Source: a virus. From it: 35,259 nucleotides of DNA. The DNA lies in IMG/VR virus record IMGVR_UViG_3300001748_000010, positions 1-35,259 of that record; one strand, given 5' to 3'. Shown here in pieces: positions 14,013 to 23,747 of the stretch. How positions within the stretch are numbered: position 1 is the first letter of the stretch; each line of letters opens with the position of its first letter. The position numbers and the translations under genes were made by a program. The notes under the pieces were generated by a model, which was not told the origin of the DNA, did not search any database, and saw only the letters and a program-made list of their open reading frames with translations.

Positions 14013-14041
14013 CATATGGGAGTTCGCGAACCTTTTGTCAA
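14013..14041 (-). promoter_or_regulatory. Candidate promoter with GTTCGCGAAC palindrome in its spacer
   Basis: On the minus strand TTGACA (14036-14041) overlaps the stop codon of the preceding gene. After 17 bases comes CATATG (14013-14018), a weak -10 box. The perfect palindrome GTTCGCGAAC (14022-14031) lies between the two boxes, where a bound protein would block polymerase. Confidence 0.45.
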
Positions 14042-14205
14042 CCCTTTTTGTGTGTTTCTTGCACAGTAAATTTAGCCCGTAAACTAGACCCCTTGTGACG
14101 CTTATAGCCGTCCTTGGGGTTTTTCATTAGCTGATACCCGCTACCCTTTTTCATCCAGTGGTAGCCTCGTGGGGCTAGAACTGTTTTGTTTTTAGGAGCC
14201 ATTCT
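14038..14205 (-). CDS. Small basic protein (55 aa)
   Basis: An earlier ATG at 14220 is possible, but the MAPKNKTVLAPRG start leaves a compact basic protein. It is rich in Lys, Gly and His (HWMKKGSGYQLMKNPKDGYK). Such small basic proteins next to virion genes may bind DNA or be packaged. It overlaps nothing essential and ends at the promoter of the next gene. Confidence 0.55.
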   Translation of the reverse strand, partial: RMAPKNKTVLAPRGYHWMKKGSGYQLMKNPKDGYKRHKGSSLRAKFTVQETHKKG

Positions 14206-14455
14206 TTTTGGTCTTTCCACCGTACATCATGCCCACCATCTTTTTGTCTACAGGGGGCTGCATACCAGCTTGTTCGCGGGGTTGCATTGGGTTGAACGAT
14301 GTCATCATCTTGTTTTCAGATGCCATTGGGCTGCGAACCATTGAGCCATAGGCATAGCCCTTGGTTTTGCCGCCACGAGCCATGTAGCCCATCTTGTTGC
14401 GAACAGGCTTGGGAAGCTTGGCAAGTCCTTTATTGTCCTTCGGTATTTGTTTCAT
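14192..14455 (-). CDS. Gly/Met/Lys-rich small virion-associated protein (87 aa)
   Basis: The ATG at 14455 follows GAGGAGA at ideal spacing, inside the end of the 1555-aa gene. Low-complexity Gly-Gly-Lys and Met motifs recur (MARGGKTKG, MYGGKTKK). Similar short Gly/Met/Lys-rich proteins are common in marine phages, but their role is unclear. A packaged or internal protein is possible from position. Confidence 0.6.
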   Translation of the reverse strand: MKQIPKDNKGLAKLPKPVRNKMGYMARGGKTKGYAYGSMVRSPMASENKMMTSFNPMQPREQAGMQPPVDKKMVGMMYGGKTKKNGS

Positions 14456-17400
14456 CTGTAGTCTCCTCATCAAACGGATTAATATCTAGGTATTTTCGAA
14501 CAGTAGCTTCTTGACCTGTTCGCAAAGCGTGGGTAGCCATGAAAGTCTGCAACATTGTATCAAACGTATCCAACTCTTCTCGTGTTACTAGCTTTGGAAA
14601 GTTCAAGATTTTGTCCATGATTCGTGCAGAATCTTTGTTGTCTAACGCCATGAAAAGCGTCTCAGCATTCATTTCTTGCATGATACGGATGGCTACCTCA
14701 GAACCTACGTACAAGGGACTAACCATACCACGTGCAATGTTGTAAGCCCTACTCAAAGCTTCTTGTGTGGACAAACCTTTAGTGCCGCCACTTAGAACCA
14801 ACTCTCTGGCAGCTTCAATGTGCAGGTACGATGCTATAGAATCTATATAGTCTATGTGTTCTTGGTCAAACATAGACAGCAGGTTCTGGCGAACTTCTGT
14901 ACGGTTTAGGGTTTCTAGAAGCGCACCTGTGTTGGTCAACGTCTTTGCAGCGTATTCTGTGCCGTCAAACGCTGTTTCTACAGCTTGAGGGGAAACACTA
15001 TAACCACCTCTAGCCATTAAGCCTTGGAATGTAAGAGCCTTCACGCCCTCATCAAAAAGCTTTTCTGCTTCTGTAGCTTCTATACCCTGCTCTTTAGCGG
15101 AATTTATAAACACATCTCTCAATACGTCTATATCTTCCCCAACACCGTCGATGTATTTTTCGAAGAACTGCTGTCCATCGTTTACATTTGCTAAAACTTT
15201 AAGATTAACCATAGCATTGCCGCGCTTTACAGATGCTTCTTCTTCGGCGTTCTTTACGCGGAGTAGTATTTGATTTGCACGGTTTTGAAAAGCTTTGAAT
15301 CCTTTTGCTAGTTTCGTGCCTTTTTCTAAATCAGCTAATTGAAACTGTTCAAACCTGTATAGGCTTGCCATATCAACTAAAGGAACCTCTTTAGTAACGC
15401 CCCCCTGCATAACAGTGACTGTAGTGGCACTATTTAAAGTATTGATATCCTCCGACCTTGCAAAGTTATAGGTCTCTTCGGGTTGAATCCGCGAACCAAT
15501 ACGCTCTTTGCGAACAGCTTTGATATAGTCGTCAAACCAACGTCCCTGAACAGTTTCTGTAACTGCACGACGTATCAAATTAAAAGACTGCAAGGAATCA
15601 GGGTCGTCTAGATTAAAAATCAAACTGCCATTAACGGGGTCTGCAAACGCTTGTGCTGTTTCTGTGACAGCCCTTTTCAGTTCGTCTATAACCTGCTCTT
15701 TTTTGCGAGGTCTTTGCCTCATAAGTTTGTCGAAAGGCTCAATTATATCGTCAAACAGATTATCAGGACTGAAGGTTCTGTAGTAATACAAGGTAGGCGC
15801 ATCATCTGTAACGGCTTTCTTTTCACCGCCCTTACGAGATTGCTTTAGCTTGTAGAAAGTTCCGCCTTCACGCTGGGTATCTCCAACAGCGGCAGCGTAT
15901 TCTTCGCGAGTATCTAGTAGTCTTTCGTATCCTTCTTTATCTGCCTGCTCAATAAGGTTGTCCAGCTTGTTCGCAAACTCTTTGAACCGCCCGCCAACTG
16001 CAGGGTTGCTGTTCTTAACCTTGTAGCCATAGTCTCTAAAGGCACGGCGCATCACGTCAGCTTCAGTCAAGGTTACATTAGCAAAAATGTTGAGTTCACC
16101 AGTTGCGTGTGCAGCTAGGGCAAAATCTACATTGCTCATAGTAGCAACGATGTTTTCAGGTAACCCTGCTTCAACAAGCTTTGCTTCCAAGAATGTTTTA
16201 TAGTCTGGGTCAATAGCATCAAATGCTTTGTTCGCCATGCTGTTGAATACTTGCTGCGCCCGTCTACCTACAGGAGAACTGAAGAAGTATCCGTCCCGAC
16301 CAAACATTTGCATGATATCGCTTTCGCCAGCAATAGACATCATGTCTTCTACGGCTTCGGAAATATCTATTCCGGGGCGGTCAGTTTCTTCTATGAACTT
16401 GTTTAAGCGAGCATAGGCCGCATCTCCGCGGGCTGTTAGCTGATTCAGCCGTGCGTATGCCAAATCCTCTAGCATCCTAGACAAAGCACTTCTGTGTCTA
16501 AGCCGGTTGTTCCTCAAGTTTTGTATACGGTCTAACCTGCGTTCAGTTCCTTTTGCCCAAGCTCTGTTTACTTCCTTTAGAGCCTGCTCTTCGTCTATGA
16601 CTTCGCCTAGTTCTGATTTTAAAGCAATCTTCATGTCACGAAGGTCGTTGATAAAGTTTTCATCTACGCCTTCAAGAATATCAGCAGAAGCAGCTTCGAT
16701 AAACTGATTTAGGTTCGCGTCAATATTTTTAAGGTCGCGGGTTATTAACGACTCCTGTTCCATGAGCATGTTTTGCATACCGCTCATCATACGTTTGATA
16801 GGAGCCTTGTTGCCGACTTCAGGGAACTGAGAGACGTAGTTTGCGAACGCATCTAGTGCAATTTTAGTTTGTTCTATTTGTCGCTGCTGCTGTGCAGTAG
16901 CATCGAACAGTGAGTTCAAACCTTCTTTGTTAATTGTTTTTAACGAAAGCGTTCCATCTGCCCGTGCAGCAGCAGTTAAGGATATTCCTGCTGCTTGTCC
17001 CAGACTCATATTAAACAGTTTTTCAGCCTGCAATCTAGAAGCTTCGTCAGGAAATCCGCGAAGAATATTTTCCTTTAGTTCCTCTACACGTTCAATCGCT
17101 GCGAACAGCCGCTCCCTATTTTCAGGAGTCAGTTCTTGAACCTGCTTGACGGTTCGGGCCATAGCTGCCCGCTCGCCCATCAACATATTTCTACCGTTCG
17201 CAGGGTAAAATACTAGGCGTTCGTAATCATTAACGGTTGTGTCTCCAAGGGGTATCGCCTTGTTGGCTAGGCGACCTACAAGAGTTACCTGAGTACCCAA
17301 CATTTCAGGAACCACTCTGAGTGCCGTTCTTCCTGTAAAGCCTGCAACAGCAGTCGTTGCACCAGCAACCTTCTTGCCTACGTACTTAGTTCCTTTTGTC

Positions 17401-19097
17401 AGGCCCAGAGACATGCCTAAAAACCCGACCGCTTCTGCTGCGCCGGGGTCCATAACTTCTCCCAAGTATTCACGGGCATAATATTGGCCTAGAGAAGTTA
17501 CAAGAGCGTCTGTAGCCCCTGCTGTTAAATATGGTGTCGCTTTACCTGATAAGTAGGCACGGTTCTTTAGCCGTTGTATGTTATCCCTGTTCGACAACTC
17601 AAGCTTGTAGGACGCTGTATTTTCAAGTCCGTCAAGACGCATCTTGGCAAGCTTTTCATTGGATTTTTGAATTGCTCTGGTAGCGTTACTAAGCTGGTCA
17701 GAGACAGTTTCTTGAGCAATACCCACCTGCAAAAGTTTGTTGTTTATTTTGACGCGGGTGTCTCGCTCTTTCAATACGCGAACAACATCGTTATAAGACA
17801 GATTTTCCAGTGTCTTATCAGCGGCTATCATTTTCTTTAGCTTGGCAAGCTCTTGTTTACTACGAGATGCTTTAGACGCACTAAAGAAACCACCCGTTGC
17901 TAGGTTTTCAGTTATTATAAGCCCTACCTGTGCCACCTCTGGCATTTCATTAAATGCAAGGTCCATAAGCTGATAGGCAGTGTCTTCATCGAAGTGTACT
18001 TTTGGAACCTCTTCACCACCCACTGTGTCAAAAGCAAGAGCTTTGTACTGGTCTTCTGTGAGTGTTCCCGCCTCGAACCGCTCTTTAGCAATTCGATTTA
18101 CTTCGTTGTTAAAGTGCATAGCCAAGGTGGGACCTGATAATACAGTATCCACACCTTCTAGATATTTCTGCCTACGCTGTTCTCTTTGTGCGCGGCGAGA
18201 CTCCCATGCTTCGGAGAAACTCAAACCCTTACCCTTTGCAGGTTCGTCAGGTAGCTTCGTAAACTTTGTTCCGGCTGGTAGTGTGTCGTCTAACGCCTCT
18301 AAAACACCATATGCCTCCGTCAGTAGCGTCCCAATACCCGGAATGCCGCGTCCCTGTTCAGCTACCCGCTGTGCAAGGTTTTTCATAAAATCACCAGAGA
18401 CGTAGTTATCAACAATAATCTGACGAACATTGCGGTCTGGTATGGTTTGCTTCAACATGCTGTTCACGGCTATGCGGCCTTCAGCATAGTTCGTGGCTAG
18501 GTCGATTTCATCCGGGTTCGTAATTGACGGAGGAATAACAACCTTAGTAGCCGACGGGTCTGTGAACATAATAGAAGGTTCGGCGGGTGCAGCGTCAGCT
18601 TGTGGCTTGCCGTACTGGGCAACCTGCCCCTTTAACAGCATCCGTTCTTTTTGATTAGATTGTATGATGCCAAGAACTTGAGGACGGTATGTTTTGTTTC
18701 CTAAAACTACAGTTTCGCCTGCCTGTAACTTTTCTATAACAGAGTTATAAGTCATAGGCTCTGTCATTTCAGCACGTCGTTCTACTTCTTGCTCAACTGC
18801 AGGCTTTAGTTCTTTGGTCTGTGTACGAATATATGGCGGTCTAGCCATCAAATCAACGCGAGTTTTGGTTTCCTCGACACCTGCTTTTGGCTGAGGAGAC
18901 ACTGGTGCGATAGATATTCTAGGTATGCCATCTTTAGTAGGCAAGTCCTCAACTGTTTTCGCAGCTTCTTCTTTTGCAGATAATGCCTGCGTAGCAATCT
19001 CCGCTTCTGTAAGAGGTGTCTTCGACTGTTCGAGGGCGGCAACCTGCTCGTCTTCAGAAAGAACTACAGGTTCGTCGTTTTGTAAAGCTTCAGCCAT
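14430..19097 (-). CDS. Large internal virion (ejection-type) protein, 1555 aa
   Basis: The largest gene, at the 3' end of the late module. In podoviruses this is where the internal core or ejection proteins lie, as with T7 gp14-gp16. It is overwhelmingly helical, with an acidic, proline-containing N-terminal 170 residues. A Gly/Ala-rich hydrophobic stretch at about residues 515-605 could insert in a membrane. I saw no lysozyme or transglycosylase motif. It is preceded by two other large helical proteins (656 and 470 aa). Assignment as an internal virion protein is by size, position and composition only. Confidence 0.6.
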   Translation of the reverse strand: MAEALQNDEPVVLSEDEQVAALEQSKTPLTEAEIATQALSAKEEAAKTVEDLPTKDGIPRISIAPVSPQPKAGVEETKTRVDLMARPPYIRTQTKELKPAVEQEVERRAEMTEPMTYNSVIEKLQAGETVVLGNKTYRPQVLGIIQSNQKERMLLKGQVAQYGKPQADAAPAEPSIMFTDPSATKVVIPPSITNPDEIDLATNYAEGRIAVNSMLKQTIPDRNVRQIIVDNYVSGDFMKNLAQRVAEQGRGIPGIGTLLTEAYGVLEALDDTLPAGTKFTKLPDEPAKGKGLSFSEAWESRRAQREQRRQKYLEGVDTVLSGPTLAMHFNNEVNRIAKERFEAGTLTEDQYKALAFDTVGGEEVPKVHFDEDTAYQLMDLAFNEMPEVAQVGLIITENLATGGFFSASKASRSKQELAKLKKMIAADKTLENLSYNDVVRVLKERDTRVKINNKLLQVGIAQETVSDQLSNATRAIQKSNEKLAKMRLDGLENTASYKLELSNRDNIQRLKNRAYLSGKATPYLTAGATDALVTSLGQYYAREYLGEVMDPGAAEAVGFLGMSLGLTKGTKYVGKKVAGATTAVAGFTGRTALRVVPEMLGTQVTLVGRLANKAIPLGDTTVNDYERLVFYPANGRNMLMGERAAMARTVKQVQELTPENRERLFAAIERVEELKENILRGFPDEASRLQAEKLFNMSLGQAAGISLTAAARADGTLSLKTINKEGLNSLFDATAQQQRQIEQTKIALDAFANYVSQFPEVGNKAPIKRMMSGMQNMLMEQESLITRDLKNIDANLNQFIEAASADILEGVDENFINDLRDMKIALKSELGEVIDEEQALKEVNRAWAKGTERRLDRIQNLRNNRLRHRSALSRMLEDLAYARLNQLTARGDAAYARLNKFIEETDRPGIDISEAVEDMMSIAGESDIMQMFGRDGYFFSSPVGRRAQQVFNSMANKAFDAIDPDYKTFLEAKLVEAGLPENIVATMSNVDFALAAHATGELNIFANVTLTEADVMRRAFRDYGYKVKNSNPAVGGRFKEFANKLDNLIEQADKEGYERLLDTREEYAAAVGDTQREGGTFYKLKQSRKGGEKKAVTDDAPTLYYYRTFSPDNLFDDIIEPFDKLMRQRPRKKEQVIDELKRAVTETAQAFADPVNGSLIFNLDDPDSLQSFNLIRRAVTETVQGRWFDDYIKAVRKERIGSRIQPEETYNFARSEDINTLNSATTVTVMQGGVTKEVPLVDMASLYRFEQFQLADLEKGTKLAKGFKAFQNRANQILLRVKNAEEEASVKRGNAMVNLKVLANVNDGQQFFEKYIDGVGEDIDVLRDVFINSAKEQGIEATEAEKLFDEGVKALTFQGLMARGGYSVSPQAVETAFDGTEYAAKTLTNTGALLETLNRTEVRQNLLSMFDQEHIDYIDSIASYLHIEAARELVLSGGTKGLSTQEALSRAYNIARGMVSPLYVGSEVAIRIMQEMNAETLFMALDNKDSARIMDKILNFPKLVTREELDTFDTMLQTFMATHALRTGQEATVRKYLDINPFDEETTDETNTEGQ

Positions 19098-19100
19098 AAG

Positions 19101-21071
19101 TTATTGCGTCCCTGTTTCTGGTGTTTCTACTTCTACAACATCATCTGCGAAAACGTCATTGCCGGAAGCATCCCTGTATACACCATCTGCATAATATACT
19201 TCACCGCCATCTCTGGTCTGAAGACCCGGCACTACCGCAAATCCCTTTAAACTGGCTTTTTTAGTACCGGCTTCAACACTTGTATTTTGACCAACTATTG
19301 CATCCCTGCCCTTTATTCCAAACGCATTCTTTTCTATATTGCGGATTCTCAAAGACGCTTGAATTGTACGTGCAACTTGCGGTGTTAATTCTGTTTGGTC
19401 ATCTATAACAGCCTTCAACCTACGCTTATACGAAAGGTCTTTTTCAAAATCTTTACGAACTGTTGCCAATTTACGGGCAATAGTCTGTGGTGTATCAAAA
19501 GCCCCATCACCTAAACGACGAAGCTGAATTTCAAAGTCTTGGTTCGATAAACGTCCTGATGGGTCAATAGCACGGGCCATCTTTGCAGCTAGTGTGAGCT
19601 TTAAGGCATCTGATTCAGAAATATCAGCAAGGTTAATTGCAGGATTTACCTTTAAGATTACCGCTTGTAAATCCGCCTGAGTAGTATCTACATCTGTCTG
19701 TGAAAAGTCACCATTTGTGCTAAACACGTTTGATAATGTAGTACGCCCCTGCTCCAACTGAATACCAAAAGATTTTGCAACAGACGCAAACCCTCTAATC
19801 CAACCTGTTCCAACTTGCTCACCCAAACTCTTTTCTAATTCTTGAAGCCTATCAAGATATTCAACAGCATCTTCCTGTGCCGTAAAGCCTTCATTAAAAT
19901 CGTTTGTTTTTAAACCAGTTACTCGTTCTACAAACTGCGAACCTGTAATTACGGGTTTTACCCGCTGAGATGCAGCAGAACCATATCTAAATGTACGGGT
20001 TTTTTGAAATACATTTGCCGGTGTTTTAATAAGCATAGACATAATTTGAATTTGTTGTTCGCGGTCATTCCCTGTCATAGAGGCTATTCGATTTAAAAAC
20101 TCTTTTGATTTAGCTTCATCTTGACGGGCTGGGTTGGCTAAAAAGTCTCCGACACCTTCACCATGTAGAACCGCTGCCTTTGTAAGCAAGTCGTTTTGCC
20201 GCAATGCAAACTGCTCGTTTGTTTCGTCGGGTTGGCGAAAATCAGCATCTATACTAAAATCTGTAAGCATTTCTTGAACAGACTTATAGCCCGCGTTAGA
20301 TGCCATCTCTCCCCAAAGTTGATAAGTATCTTTGTCAACACCTACAGGTACAGGCTGCCTAGCACCGCCCGTTTGTCTGGTGTTCATTAAAACAGCAACT
20401 TCTGTTTCTGGGTCAAAGTCAATAATCTGCTCTGCGATAGCTGTATCTGTCTCTTCAGAAACTGCCTTAAAACCTATCTCATCAAAAAAAGTTGCGGCAC
20501 TAGAATACTGCTGTGGTAAATCAATATACTGAATACCTGAGACATCGATACCTTTTGCTTTTTGGCGGCCTATATTACCGATTCTTAATTCGTACTCATT
20601 TTTACGAACCGCACTAGCAAGTTTTTCACGTGCAGTTTTATTTTGATTGAAAAAGGCTACAGCTTCCTTACGCTTTGTTGGATTTGAAAGTGTTTCTTCC
20701 CAACTGTCCCAGAATACTTGCGCTCTATCATAATTGTCAAAACCGCTACCATATTTTATTTCAGAAACTAGAGGTAATTTGAACCCTCCATAATCTTCTA
20801 CGGCTGCAACATCAGCCATCGGATTTGCAATGCCGGTGAAGTCTTCCGTTTTATAACCGGCAGCAGTGAGGTTCTGTTGAAAATAATCGGTTTTCATACC
20901 GCCCGATTCAATAAAATCTTTATCAGCAACGAGGGTAGCTACGAGCTTCATAGCGTCTTTTTTTCTTTCGGCTTCAGCTTCAGCGGCTTTAGCACGTGCA
21001 GCAGCTTCTTCACCAGCCATTATGTTTCGCTCTCTAAGAAACCCTGTAATTCCTGCAATCAACATACTCAT
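19101..21071 (-). CDS. Probable internal virion protein, 656 aa
   Basis: Its start is TAATG-coupled to the gene before it. The N-terminus has a short hydrophobic segment (MSMLIAGITGFL) followed by an Ala/Glu/Lys helix (AARAKAAEAEAERKKDAMKL). The rest is helical, with no enzyme motif seen. Three bases separate its end from the 1555-aa gene start, so the two are probably made together and may form a complex that crosses the cell envelope during DNA entry. This function is inferred from context. Confidence 0.55.
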   Translation of the reverse strand: MSMLIAGITGFLRERNIMAGEEAAARAKAAEAEAERKKDAMKLVATLVADKDFIESGGMKTDYFQQNLTAAGYKTEDFTGIANPMADVAAVEDYGGFKLPLVSEIKYGSGFDNYDRAQVFWDSWEETLSNPTKRKEAVAFFNQNKTAREKLASAVRKNEYELRIGNIGRQKAKGIDVSGIQYIDLPQQYSSAATFFDEIGFKAVSEETDTAIAEQIIDFDPETEVAVLMNTRQTGGARQPVPVGVDKDTYQLWGEMASNAGYKSVQEMLTDFSIDADFRQPDETNEQFALRQNDLLTKAAVLHGEGVGDFLANPARQDEAKSKEFLNRIASMTGNDREQQIQIMSMLIKTPANVFQKTRTFRYGSAASQRVKPVITGSQFVERVTGLKTNDFNEGFTAQEDAVEYLDRLQELEKSLGEQVGTGWIRGFASVAKSFGIQLEQGRTTLSNVFSTNGDFSQTDVDTTQADLQAVILKVNPAINLADISESDALKLTLAAKMARAIDPSGRLSNQDFEIQLRRLGDGAFDTPQTIARKLATVRKDFEKDLSYKRRLKAVIDDQTELTPQVARTIQASLRIRNIEKNAFGIKGRDAIVGQNTSVEAGTKKASLKGFAVVPGLQTRDGGEVYYADGVYRDASGNDVFADDVVEVETPETGTQ

Positions 21072-21622
21072 TACTTTATTTCCCTATCTGTAGTTGAGAG
21101 GAAACCTCTATCTTCTGGTTCTTGTGGAGTGGACCCCGCACGAATAGCAGCGTTTACGCTTTCTTGAATGTAGGAGAACATCTGAGGATTGTTTTCCTTC
21201 ATCATGCGAAGGAAGGTTTCATCATCCATAGTGTCTTGAGATTCTGGGTCGTCCTTTTCGAACAGTCGGTAAGGTATACCCTCTTCTTCTGCCATGTCAG
21301 CAATCAGGATACCCAAGGCAGGCTTCATAAGAAGGCCCGTGTCCAAACTAAACGAACCATCTTGGAACCCTTGTATGATGATGCCCTCTACGATAACCTC
21401 TACAGATATACCGACCATGAGCAGCTTCAGCATTTCCTGCTTAGTCTTGGGTTTGCTCAACCGGTCAACAACCTCATCTAAGGCTACATCTGGGTCAGCA
21501 TTCTTGGGAGCTTGTCCCCAAGCCCATCTGGAATTATCTTGTGTCAGGGAATGTCCCGGCGGTGGTGCCGCGAACGGGTCGATGTTTTCTACAGTTCCTG
21601 ATAGGGGATTACGTTCTGCCAT
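21071..21622 (-). CDS. Hypothetical 183-aa virion-associated protein
   Basis: A proline-rich N-terminus (DPFAAPPPGHSLTQDNSRWA) leads to a core with a hydrophobic segment around residues 65-110 (MLKLLMVGISVEVIVEGIII and GLLMKPALGILIADMA). The C-terminal third is acidic and helical (DETFLRMMKENNPQMFSYIQ). Similar NPLSGTV/PPPGHSLT starts are seen in marine phages next to virion genes. A membrane-touching structural role is possible. The frame is closed by TAATG with the next gene. Confidence 0.55.
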   Translation of the reverse strand: MAERNPLSGTVENIDPFAAPPPGHSLTQDNSRWAWGQAPKNADPDVALDEVVDRLSKPKTKQEMLKLLMVGISVEVIVEGIIIQGFQDGSFSLDTGLLMKPALGILIADMAEEEGIPYRLFEKDDPESQDTMDDETFLRMMKENNPQMFSYIQESVNAAIRAGSTPQEPEDRGFLSTTDREIK

Positions 21623-21628
21623 ATTACC

Positions 21629-22102
21629 TTACACCGTATCTTTCATAACGCGAACACTTGCTGCTTTAATAGGGGTAGCACCTGCTACTTTAGGAGACTC
21701 TAATCCTACAGTACGTCTTCCCGAACCTACTGTTCGCGGGGTTTGATATTGTTTCCACAGATTAGTGTACTGAGCGTTACGACCCGCGCCAGAGAAACCT
21801 CTTTGGATGGCTGCTTGGAGAGCGGCATTATTGCTACCTACAAAGGGACGACTTTGGGCAACCCCTTGAACTCTAGCTCTAGCTCCTGTTCCCAGTCTAG
21901 GAACATCCATACGTATGGCTTCTTCTTTCCTGCGTTCCGATGCCACACCTTTTGTGTCCAAAAATGTATCTGCCAAGAACCCTAATGCGCCTCTATCTGC
22001 AGAATCTTTTCCACCGGGACTTTTGTCATCTCCAAAAAGAAAATCTGCAGCTATGTTTAAATAGTTACCTACACTGTTGAATAAATCAAATCCGTTGCTC
22101 AT
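21629..22102 (-). CDS. Hypothetical virion-associated protein (157 aa)
   Basis: The ATG at 22102 lies three bases after the stop of the 470-aa gene; an in-frame alternative start at 22126 would overlap it. The N-terminus is hydrophobic and amphipathic (FDLFNSVGNYLNIAADFLFG). The rest is Arg/Gly/Ala-rich and flexible (RLGTGARARVQGVAQSRPFV). Such basic Gly-rich tails suit contact with packaged DNA. No domain recognised. Confidence 0.55.
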   Translation of the reverse strand: MSNGFDLFNSVGNYLNIAADFLFGDDKSPGGKDSADRGALGFLADTFLDTKGVASERRKEEAIRMDVPRLGTGARARVQGVAQSRPFVGSNNAALQAAIQRGFSGAGRNAQYTNLWKQYQTPRTVGSGRRTVGLESPKVAGATPIKAASVRVMKDTV

Positions 22103-22104
22103 TA

Positions 22105-23517
22105 CTAAAGAATCCTTGCTAACCACGAACCAAGTTGAGATGCCATAGCGTCTTTCTGCTCTCTGTTGTAAGCAGACTCAGCAGCAGCAATTTGCATTGC
22201 GTTTACAGCCGTAGTGTGTTCGCGTTCTAGTGCGTTCTCGCCCTTTTGGAAGTTCCAAGAGGCGTTGTCACGATACTGTTGCCAAAGACCGTTCAAGGCA
22301 TTCTGACTTGCGTTATATAGGTTTTGTGTGTTGATACGATTTGTTTCGTTCTGGATGGCTGTTCCCGCAGTGTTGATTTCACGTCTCCACACGGCGTTGG
22401 ATTGGTCTACCGCAAACTGCATGTTCGCATTGAACTTGTCGCGGGAGTCCTTCATCTGGTTGTCGAACTGCTCCATTGCGTTCTTCTCACTGGCATTGAA
22501 CTGTCGCATAGCCGCTGTACGGTTTGCGTTCGCTGTCTCGACCTGTGAACCCAGTTCGGCAAAGAACTCTTCGACCTGCAACTCGTTCTTGGCGTTGAAC
22601 TGTTTGCGAGCATTTTCTTCTGCCGCATCCTTGAACAAACCTTGAACCAAGCTACTATATGTTAGTGTATCACTTTTTTGTTTATTGTCAAGGTTTTTTA
22701 AGTCTACAGATAGAAGGGCTTGAGCTTCTGTAACCGCACCTTGCAGACGTGCATTTAGATTTGCCTTGTCCATTGCAGCGTATGTGGCAGCATTAGCCAA
22801 AGCAGTTTGCTGCTGATTGTTCAGGTTTTGTAACTGGATTGCAGCGTACTTATCAGCGTCTCGTGCGGCAATCTGAACCCCAGATTCCATAAGGGCTTGC
22901 GTAATTGCAGCCCCTGCCATCGAACTGGCACCCAAGCCACGAGCCTGCATAATACCAGACACTTTGCGAACCGCTGGGGAAGCCCAAGGGGGAAGTGGCG
23001 CACCTGACTGTACAGAAGTCATTAACTGACCAAGCTGGTATTGCACAGTGGCCTGCGGGTCGAGTTGCTGAGTTGCAGCAGTGGCCTGCGAACCCGCAGA
23101 TACCGTCCCCTGAACCCCCGTCATGTCCACGTATGGTTGTGTAGGGGTTAGCTGGGCAGCTTGTGCCCCCCCTAAGTTTGCTACATCGGGCGTGACAGCA
23201 TCTACAGAAGCAATCTGACCCACGTTAGCCGGGGGAGCAGTTGGAACAGTGGGGCGAGGGGTTGGCGAAGGAAAAATCGGCTGGGGCATTATAGAGGCAG
23301 ATGGTTGACCTTGAATTACAGCCATAGGGGTCCCTAGTTCCATCGCCGTATATGTTGTGGTTGTCGGACCTGTTCCTAGCTGCCCAGATGCCGAAGCAAT
23401 ATCTTCACCCGTGCCAACAGTGGGAACGATGCCCGTAACCGGTGGGACGTTCGTGGGGTCTGCTACAGCCAGTTTACCGACTTCAGTTTGTAGTTCTTCG
23501 TCTGTTGTTATAGCCAT
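22105..23517 (-). CDS. Internal virion protein with long coiled coil, 470 aa
   Basis: The first 190 residues are Pro/Thr/Gln-rich and probably flexible. From about residue 190 to the end it is one long, Ala/Asn/Gln-rich helix or coiled coil, with repeating FNA/QFN phrases (RQFNASEKNAMEQFDNQMKD). It lies first in the run of large proteins (470, 656, 1555 aa). The order resembles the T7-type gp14-gp15-gp16 set of increasing size. AGGGA precedes the start. Functional call is by analogy. Confidence 0.55.
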   Translation of the reverse strand: MAITTDEELQTEVGKLAVADPTNVPPVTGIVPTVGTGEDIASASGQLGTGPTTTTYTAMELGTPMAVIQGQPSASIMPQPIFPSPTPRPTVPTAPPANVGQIASVDAVTPDVANLGGAQAAQLTPTQPYVDMTGVQGTVSAGSQATAATQQLDPQATVQYQLGQLMTSVQSGAPLPPWASPAVRKVSGIMQARGLGASSMAGAAITQALMESGVQIAARDADKYAAIQLQNLNNQQQTALANAATYAAMDKANLNARLQGAVTEAQALLSVDLKNLDNKQKSDTLTYSSLVQGLFKDAAEENARKQFNAKNELQVEEFFAELGSQVETANANRTAAMRQFNASEKNAMEQFDNQMKDSRDKFNANMQFAVDQSNAVWRREINTAGTAIQNETNRINTQNLYNASQNALNGLWQQYRDNASWNFQKGENALEREHTTAVNAMQIAAAESAYNREQKDAMASQLGSWLARIL

Positions 23518-23520
23518 ATT

Positions 23521-23745
23521 TTAATCCCTACTCAAAACCTTATCTAGCTTATCCTCTACGCGGTGAAGGGCCTCCATAACACGACGCATATCATCTTTCA
23601 TGTCCGCACGAGTAGCGTAGTCTTCGCGAGTCTTATTTAAAAGAATCTCGATGCGCTTCTGTTCTTTGGTCGTTGCGTTTGCCCACCAAGCACCACCTGC
23701 AAGGACTAAACCGACGAGCATGTCTATGAGGTTGTGCATTTCCAT
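23521..23745 (-). CDS. Small membrane protein with coiled coil (74 aa)
   Basis: One N-terminal hydrophobic span (IDMLVGLVLAGGAWWA) is followed by a charged coiled coil with heptads (MRRVMEALHRVEDKLDKVL). This layout occurs in phage spanin-like and holin-accessory proteins, and in small tail membrane proteins. It lies far from the lysis genes, so a virion or envelope role is equally likely. A second Met at residue 3 is an alternative start. Confidence 0.6.
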   Translation of the reverse strand: MEMHNLIDMLVGLVLAGGAWWANATTKEQKRIEILLNKTREDYATRADMKDDMRRVMEALHRVEDKLDKVLSRD

Positions 23746-23747
23746 CG

